In this document: piece after piece, positions 1 to 4,367 of the stretch
Position numbering within the stretch: position 1 is the stretch's first letter
Layout: each line of letters starts with the position of its first letter
Source: Spirochaetales bacterium
GTDB taxonomy: Bacteria; Spirochaetota; Spirochaetia; DSM-2461
Assembly (NCBI GenBank): GCA_002748225.1
Contig: PDRU01000074.1
Coordinates: forward strand, 1 to 6,146
Length of the DNA stretch: 6,146 nucleotides
Direction: 5' to 3'
The notes under the pieces: model-generated
Told to the model about the DNA's origin: nothing
The model's input: only the letters and a program-made list of their open reading frames with translations
Database searches by the model: none
Position numbers and translations under genes: made by a program

Positions 1-491
1 TCTGTAAATATCCGGCCGGTATGCCGGGGCTCTCTGAATCCAATCATGGCCGTAAAGGGAGTGAGTGCCATAATAATTTCCGGCTTGTGCCGGCTGTCTT
101 TGTAGCTGCGGCCGGGCGCGCCGGGCGGAATGCCCAGCCGTTCCTCACGCTCAAAGCCCTCCCGGGCGGCAGCCTCATCCGGATGGGCCTGTATGGAAAG
201 GGCTTTTCCGGCCGCCAGAAGCTTCAAAAGAAAGGGCAGAGCGCCAAAACGCTTATGCGTCTTCTCTCCCAGAATGGAGGCAGGCGCCGAGGCAATCCAT
301 TTATCCATATCCACTAAACCAGCGCCTTCGGAAAGCTGAATCCGCGAAGGCGCGCCCGGATGACTCCCCATCCACAGTTCAGCCGCCGGCCGCCCTTCAG
401 GCCAGTCAATATTCAGAAAATCGGGAATGCAGCGTGTATGGCCCCAGGCGTAGCTCTGAACAGTGTTTATCATGCGGTATACAGATTGCAT
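1..491 (-). CDS. manA: Mannose-6-phosphate isomerase, type I (N-terminal 163 residues; runs off left edge)
   Basis: Cytoplasmic zinc enzyme that interconverts mannose-6-phosphate and fructose-6-phosphate, linking mannose use and mannosylated-glycan precursor supply to glycolysis. Reading the minus strand from base 491 gives 163 uninterrupted codons to the window edge. Visible family motifs are VQSYAWG (residues 11-17), AELWMGSHP (37-45), LPFLLKLLAA (85-94), SIQAHP (99-104) and SYKDSRHKPE (129-138), followed by ALTPF. By family knowledge Q101, H103 and E138 are three of the four zinc ligands; the fourth, a histidine, would lie beyond the edge. The start at 491 is chosen because GGGAGG sits 4 bases upstream. 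An in-frame ATG at 473 would begin at MINTVQSYAWG, closer to the E. coli N-terminus, but I see no better ribosome site for it. The gene is divergent from glpK and shares its upstream region. Roughly the first 40 percent of a typical ~390-residue protein is present, with no frameshift. Confidence 0.95.
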   Translation of the reverse strand, partial: MQSVYRMINTVQSYAWGHTRCIPDFLNIDWPEGRPAAELWMGSHPGAPSRIQLSEGAGLVDMDKWIASAPASILGEKTHKRFGALPFLLKLLAAGKALSIQAHPDEAAAREGFEREERLGIPPGAPGRSYKDSRHKPEIIMALTPFTAMIGFREPRHTGRIFT

Positions 492-495
492 TCAG

Positions 496-501
496 CCTCC
501 C
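496..501 (-). promoter_or_regulatory. Shine-Dalgarno sequence of manA
   Basis: Read on the minus strand this is GGGAGG, 4 bases before the ATG at 491. It is the strongest ribosome-binding match in the window and decides the manA start in favour of 491 over the internal ATG at 473. Confidence 0.7.
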
Positions 502-510
502 GGAACAGTT

Positions 511-537
511 TTGGCTTTAGTGTACTGTGTGTGCCAA
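511..537. repeat. Imperfect inverted repeat TTGGC-N17-GCCAA between manA and glpK
   Basis: Five-base arms TTGGC (511-515) and GCCAA (533-537) face each other across 17 bases; the next inner pair is a mismatch. It lies in the probable 5' untranslated region of manA, about 20 to 46 bases before its start codon. It could be an operator half-site pair, a weak RNA hairpin in the manA leader, or chance. The arms are short, so chance is a serious possibility. Confidence 0.25.
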
Positions 538-572
538 GGCGGAAACTACCCGTTTAACGGCAAAACCGCCGG

Positions 573-600
573 ATTATCTTCTTCATTATTTATCTTCCAA
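573..600 (-). promoter_or_regulatory. Probable sigma-70-type promoter of manA
   Basis: On the minus strand there is a -35-like TTGGAA (bases 600-595, 4 of 6 matches to TTGACA) and a -10-like GATAAT (578-573, 5 of 6 matches to TATAAT), separated by 16 bases. Transcription would begin near base 566, leaving a leader of about 75 bases before the manA ATG. The site lies in the AT-rich half of the divergent intergenic region. It is supported only by consensus match and position. Confidence 0.45.
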
Positions 601-623
601 TTCATTTTTTTCAATGAGATAAT
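595..623 (+). promoter_or_regulatory. Possible glpK promoter, very close to the start codon
   Basis: The best -10-like hexamer upstream of glpK is GATAAT at 618-623, with a poor -35 (TTCCAA, 595-600, 3 of 6 matches) 17 bases upstream. That hexamer is, on the other strand, the -35 of the proposed manA promoter. If this is the real promoter, transcription would start at or next to the ATG at 630, giving an almost leaderless mRNA, which fits the absence of a clear Shine-Dalgarno sequence. I found no better spaced pair elsewhere in 492-629, but a promoter that needs an activator would be missed by this kind of reading. Confidence 0.3.
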
Positions 624-629
624 AGAGTA

Positions 630-2114
630 ATGAAAAAATATATTCTTTCCCTCGATCAGGGAACAACAAGTTCACGCGCCATTGTATTCGATACCAGCGG
701 AAAGGCGGTTTCATCTGCCCAGAAAGAATTTACCCAGTATACCCCCCGGGAATCGTGGGTAGAGCACGATCCGGAGGAAATATGGGCAGCGCAGAAAGAA
801 GTTGCGTTAAAGGCTCTCTCTGAAATTGAAGGAGGCGCCGCCGCTCTGGCAGCTGTGGGCATTACCAACCAGCGGGAGACAACGGTTCTCTGGGACAGGG
901 AAACCGGCAGGCCGGCGGCCAATGCTGTTGTCTGGCAGTGCCGCCGCAGCGAAGGTATCTGCCGAAGGCTTAAGGATGAGGGTTATGAAGATTTAATCCG
1001 GGAAAGAACCGGCCTTGTACTGGACGCGTATTTTGCCGGCACCAAAATCCGCTGGCTTTTGGATAACAATCCGGATATTGCCGAAAAAGCCCGCCGGGGC
1101 TCAATTCTTTTCGGCACCATAGACAGCTGGCTTCTGTGGAAGCTGACCGGCGGCCGTGTACATGCCACAGACATCAGCAACGCTTCGCGGACCATGCTGA
1201 TGAACCTTAAAACCGGTCAGTGGGATGAAGAAATGCTCAGAATGCTGGATATACCCGCCTCCATGCTTCCGGAAATACGCCCTTCGGTCGGCCTGTTCGG
1301 CCATACGCATGCCGATGTACTGGGCTCGGAAATTCCAATCAGCGGCATAGCCGGAGATCAGCACGCGGCGCTCTTCGGGCAGCGGGCCTTTACACCGGGA
1401 GATGTAAAGAACACCTACGGGACAGGCTGTTTTATGCTGATGAATGTGGGAAAGGAGCCGGTTGCTTCATCCGGAGGTCTGCTTTCTACTGTGGCCTGGG
1501 GTACATCTGAGGGAACAACCTACGCCCTGGAAGGAAGCGTGTTTATGGCCGGAGCCCTCTTTCAGTGGCTGCGTGACGATCTGCAGCTGGTTTCCAGCGT
1601 TCAGGAAGTGGACAGGCTGGCCGAAGAGGCCGCCGATAACGGAGGGGTGTATCTGATACCGGCTTTTCAGGGACTGGGCTCTCCCTGGTGGAGCAGCGGC
1701 TCACGCGGTACGCTGACGGGGCTGACCCGCGCCGCCAAAAAACAGCATATCTGCCGCGCCTTTATAGAGGCGGTTGCTTACCGCAGCCGTGATGTCATTG
1801 ATATTATGCAAAAAGATTCCGGCCGCTCCCTGGGCCGGCTGCGCGTCGACGGCGGGGCTACAAACAGCAATATTCTGATGCAGTTTCAATCCGACATTCT
1901 GGGCATTCCGGTGGAGCGGCCTTCGGAAGTGGAAATTACCGCTCTGGGAGCGGCGCTCATGGCCGGACTGGGAGCCGGTATATGGAAGAGCATCGAGGAG
2001 CTGAAAGATATGCCCTCCGACGAAACAGTTTTTAAGCCTCGTATGAGCCCTGAAGACCGTGAAGCTCTTTATAAGCGCTGGCTGAAGGCTGTCCGGCACG
2101 CCCTGGGAGAATGA
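630..2114 (+). CDS. glpK: Glycerol kinase
   Basis: FGGY-family sugar kinase, 494 residues, close to the usual ~500. It transfers phosphate from ATP to glycerol, making sn-glycerol-3-phosphate in the cytoplasm for glycolysis and lipid synthesis. The N-terminus reads LDQGTTSSRAIVFD (residues 8-21), the phosphate-binding loop of the first domain. NQRETT (80-85) carries R82 and E83, and DAYFAGTK (132-139) and GDQHAALFGQ (242-251, with D243) complete the expected glycerol and catalytic site. NTYGTGCF (261-268) and the C-terminal VDGGATNSN (406-414) belong to the nucleotide domain. The start matches the family start exactly, but the upstream bases have only a weak GAG. The segment before GDQ reads GLFGHTHADVLGSEIPISG: it lacks the glycine-rich loop and arginine that bind fructose-1,6-bisphosphate in E. 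coli GlpK, and the YHFYG-like stretch with the histidine phosphorylated by HPr in Firmicutes. The stop overlaps the next start by 4 bases. No glpF or glpD is adjacent within the window. Confidence 0.96.
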   Translation: MKKYILSLDQGTTSSRAIVFDTSGKAVSSAQKEFTQYTPRESWVEHDPEEIWAAQKEVALKALSEIEGGAAALAAVGITNQRETTVLWDRETGRPAANAVVWQCRRSEGICRRLKDEGYEDLIRERTGLVLDAYFAGTKIRWLLDNNPDIAEKARRGSILFGTIDSWLLWKLTGGRVHATDISNASRTMLMNLKTGQWDEEMLRMLDIPASMLPEIRPSVGLFGHTHADVLGSEIPISGIAGDQHAALFGQRAFTPGDVKNTYGTGCFMLMNVGKEPVASSGGLLSTVAWGTSEGTTYALEGSVFMAGALFQWLRDDLQLVSSVQEVDRLAEEAADNGGVYLIPAFQGLGSPWWSSGSRGTLTGLTRAAKKQHICRAFIEAVAYRSRDVIDIMQKDSGRSLGRLRVDGGATNSNILMQFQSDILGIPVERPSEVEITALGAALMAGLGAGIWKSIEELKDMPSDETVFKPRMSPEDREALYKRWLKAVRHALGE

Positions 2115-2875
2115 AGCGGATGAAATCCATGGAAGCCATTGACCATGTTCTGGGCGATACACCTTCCTGGAAAACAGTCCAGCGTCTTTCCAGACGCCTG
2201 AAAGCCGCTGAAGAAGAACTGTTTCTTCTCTCAAATTCAGACTCTCAATACGAGCGCCGTGTGGCCCGCCTGCTTCTGCTCACAGAACGGGAAGGCCACC
2301 GGGAAGATGCCCGGCTTTTTGCCGGGCTGAACGACAGCTACTACCGTGTCCGGAGTGACGCGGCGCGCCTGAGCGCCAGCGGAGACGACCGCACACGTCT
2401 GTACAACCGGCTCATACGGCTTATCCGGGAAGATCCGCACATCAAAGTGCGCCGGGCGGCCGGTGCCAGACTCTCCCATGATTTTGCCGACCTCTACACA
2501 CTGGAGTTTGACCGCCTTCCGCCCCTTTCCAGAATGCTCATACTTGACGCGCTGGAAGGCCACAACAGCCTCGATGAAACACGGGCCGAAAAACTGCTGC
2601 TGGAAGAAACGGGAGAACCGGCCTACAGAGCCGGCCGCCGCCTGGATGACTGGGGAACACTCACACGTTTGTTTCTCTTCACAGGCGAAATGAACAGTGA
2701 AGAAGCAAAATCCATTCTCAATAAAGCCGCAGATCTGGGTGTTTCCGGTTTTCTTGAACGCCTCAGTCCGGGCAGCTTAAAACAGGAGCATCTTCTTTCC
2801 GCCATAGAACTTTCACAGCGCGCGGGCAGAGAAGATCTGAAAGAGCTTTTTGAAAGCCGCCTGAAAAGCGGTTGA
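2111..2875 (+). CDS. Small HEAT-like alpha-helical protein of unknown function
   Basis: A 254-residue soluble, strongly charged protein that I cannot assign to a named family. It has no signal peptide or membrane segment. The middle resembles paired helices of HEAT repeats: around residues 66-90 (ending YYRVRSDAARLSAS), 98-122 (DPHIKVRRAAGARLS) and 127-150. The pattern of D/P-x-x-VR-x-x-A-A-x-x-L is typical of such repeats, which usually form curved scaffolds for protein or nucleic-acid contacts. The first ATG overlaps the glpK stop (ATGA), pointing to translational coupling. GGGAG at 2105-2109 is only one base from that ATG but 10 bases from a second in-frame ATG at 2120 (residue 4), so the true start may be 2120. 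HEAT-like repeats are also found in phycobilin-lyase-like and DNA-glycosylase (AlkD-like) proteins, but no catalytic residues of those can be identified here. The coding region is credible: it is long, in frame with no break, and fits the operon spacing. Function is unknown. Confidence 0.85.
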   Translation: MKRMKSMEAIDHVLGDTPSWKTVQRLSRRLKAAEEELFLLSNSDSQYERRVARLLLLTEREGHREDARLFAGLNDSYYRVRSDAARLSASGDDRTRLYNRLIRLIREDPHIKVRRAAGARLSHDFADLYTLEFDRLPPLSRMLILDALEGHNSLDETRAEKLLLEETGEPAYRAGRRLDDWGTLTRLFLFTGEMNSEEAKSILNKAADLGVSGFLERLSPGSLKQEHLLSAIELSQRAGREDLKELFESRLKSG

Positions 2876-2906
2876 GCATCTCAGGCAGACAGCCGACATA
2901 ATAAGC

Positions 2907-3860
2907 ATGGAAGGACTATCTCCCCGCAGCAGTATCAAACCGGAAATCCATTCTGCAAAACAGAACCGGGAGCTCCTTGCCCATCTGCCCCTGCCGGAAG
3001 AAGACCGATGTGAACTACTTCATTTCTGCGCGCCAGAGGCCGACCGTTTTTCTGTACTGAAACAGTCGCTTATCCGGCGGAAAATTCCCTTCAACGTTAT
3101 TCCCCTGGAAGGCGCGCGGCATATTCTGCTGCCTGCGCCGCCGCCCTCCGCCCTGAACAAAAACTACTACAGGGTAACACTGGTGGCCCATTACGACCGG
3201 GTAGACAACACCCCCGGAGCCAACGATAACGCCGCCTCTGTTTTTCAGCTTTTGGCACACCGGGAAGCAATGTACAAAGAAGTAAACGCACCGCTGACCC
3301 AGATAATCTTTACCGACAAGGAAGAACTGCTCGCTCAGCACAACACAGCTTCCAAGGCCCCCCTGCGTCAGGGTTCCTGGTATCTGGCCCGTCACCTGCG
3401 GCGGCTGGGTGTTTCCAATGTGCTGTTTTTTGTTCTGGATATGTGCGGTATCGGCGACACTCCCGTCTGGGGCCACAGCGTACGCAAAGCCGGCATACAC
3501 ACACTTCAGGGCATAGAAAATAATGCTTTTACTGAAATGGAAACATTTTTGAAAAAGTTCAGCGGCGGAAAGAATTTTGGAGTGCATCCGCTGTTTTCAG
3601 ACGATCTCGGTCTGCTTCTGGGAGGATATCCGGCGCTGCAGGTTTCCCTGCTGCCGCGGCATCAGGCAGAGCAGCTGCCGCCCCTTCCGGCCAATCCTCT
3701 GCCTTTACGGCAGCATCTGCAGAACAATATGCCGCCGGCCTGGCAAAGCGCCCACACCCCCTTTGATACACCGGATAAACTGCAGGCCGCTTCCTTTCTG
3801 CTGATAAGCCGGCTGCTGAGGGGACTTTCCCTCTACCGTTTTCCGCTCGGCCCCTCTTGA
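2907..3860 (+). CDS. M28-family zinc peptidase homologue, probably cytoplasmic
   Basis: A 317-residue protein with the complete metal-binding pattern of M28 aminopeptidases. In order: H95 and D97 in VAHYDRVD, bridging D107 in GANDNAAS, the glutamate pair E139-E140 in FTDKEEL, D178 in VLDMCG, and H283 in AHTPFDTPDKL. The spacing from H95 to D107 (12) and D107 to E140 (33) is close to that of Streptomyces griseus aminopeptidase as I remember it. A block at 231-250 (SDDLGLLLGGYPALQVSLLP) matches the family's SDH...G(I/Y)PA region. The expected activity is zinc-dependent release of N-terminal residues from peptides, or a related amide hydrolysis; the substrate cannot be read from the sequence. 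There is no signal peptide, whereas many M28 enzymes are secreted, so a cytoplasmic role is likely. About 70 N-terminal residues before the catalytic domain are not recognised. The ATG at 2907 is the first in-frame start after the preceding stop, but no Shine-Dalgarno sequence precedes it. It lies 31 bases after the HEAT-like gene. Confidence 0.85.
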   Translation: MEGLSPRSSIKPEIHSAKQNRELLAHLPLPEEDRCELLHFCAPEADRFSVLKQSLIRRKIPFNVIPLEGARHILLPAPPPSALNKNYYRVTLVAHYDRVDNTPGANDNAASVFQLLAHREAMYKEVNAPLTQIIFTDKEELLAQHNTASKAPLRQGSWYLARHLRRLGVSNVLFFVLDMCGIGDTPVWGHSVRKAGIHTLQGIENNAFTEMETFLKKFSGGKNFGVHPLFSDDLGLLLGGYPALQVSLLPRHQAEQLPPLPANPLPLRQHLQNNMPPAWQSAHTPFDTPDKLQAASFLLISRLLRGLSLYRFPLGPS

Positions 3861-3893
3861 CCCCTTCCGCCACTTCGATTCATCCTTGCAGCT

Positions 3894-4367
3894 GTGAATG
3901 ACTGGCTGAAAGTAACAATACTCTCACTGCTGCCCGTCTCGGAACTGCGCGGAGGGCTGCCTTACGCCCTTTACAGGGGAATTCCATGGTACATGGCCTA
4001 TCCCCTGTGTGTTCTGATAAACGCGGCTGTAGCTCCCATAGCGTATGTTTTTCTGGATACTATCCATAAATTACTCTACAGATGGGGTTTCTATGCCCGC
4101 CTATTCGATAAACTTGTCATAAGGGCCCGTCATAAACTCACCGAAAAGGTGGAACGCTTCGGATTCTGGGGTGTTGCCGTTTTTGTGGGCATTCCCCTGC
4201 CGGTTACCGGTGCCTGGACAGGCACTCTGGGAGCGTGGGTACTGGGTCTGAGCCGCCGGAAAACCATGCTGGCCGTACTGGCAGGTGTTACAGTTTCCGG
4301 TCTGATTGTTTCGTTCATTTACCTTGCCGGTATTCAGGCACTCGACTTCTTCATTAAACATGTCTAA
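3894..4367 (+). CDS. COG2426 / PF06695 'small multidrug export' family membrane protein
   Basis: A 157-residue integral membrane protein. It has the family's two signatures: SELRGGLPYAL (residues 16-26) near the N-terminus and GIPLPVTGAWTGTLGAWVLG (99-118) in the second half. Hydrophobic segments lie near 5-16, 32-56, 91-118 and 124-150, with a basic cytoplasmic-looking stretch (58-88) in the middle. The 'multidrug export' name is historical and transport is not established. From general knowledge, this family has been proposed to be related to the DedA/VTT proteins, whose two half-loops contain similar acidic and proline/glycine motifs and which act in lipid handling; that relation is plausible here but not shown. 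The start is GTG at 3894, the only start codon in frame after the previous stop. There is no clear Shine-Dalgarno sequence, and the gap after the M28 gene is 33 bases. Its last 8 bases overlap the helicase start, so the two are likely co-translated. Confidence 0.9.
   Translation: MNDWLKVTILSLLPVSELRGGLPYALYRGIPWYMAYPLCVLINAAVAPIAYVFLDTIHKLLYRWGFYARLFDKLVIRARHKLTEKVERFGFWGVAVFVGIPLPVTGAWTGTLGAWVLGLSRRKTMLAVLAGVTVSGLIVSFIYLAGIQALDFFIKHV

Noticed and set aside
21..557. Three short plus-strand open frames of 65 to 98 residues
   Set aside because: They lie almost wholly opposite manA, which has clear family motifs in the other strand; their translations are low-complexity basic sequences with no recognisable domain.
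538..570. GGCGG (538-542) and CCGCC (566-570) as a terminator or regulatory hairpin
   Set aside because: The 5-base stem has a 23-base loop and no following T-run in either direction, and it overlaps the proposed manA transcription start, so neither a terminator nor a riboswitch can be supported.
1701..2234. 177-residue minus-strand open frame
   Set aside because: It is antisense to the C-terminal part of glpK and the start of the next gene, has no domain resemblance, and is explained by the codon use of the coding strand.
2876..2906. Possible terminator or promoter between the HEAT-like gene and the M28 gene
   Set aside because: The 31 bases contain no stem-loop and no convincing -10/-35 pair.
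3015..3587. 190-residue minus-strand open frame
   Set aside because: It is antisense to the M28 gene, whose conserved metal motifs prove the plus-strand frame; the antisense product shows no family features.
3861..3893. Possible separate promoter for the membrane protein and helicase
   Set aside because: The gap is pyrimidine-rich with no promoter-like hexamers and no hairpin; continued transcription from upstream is simpler.
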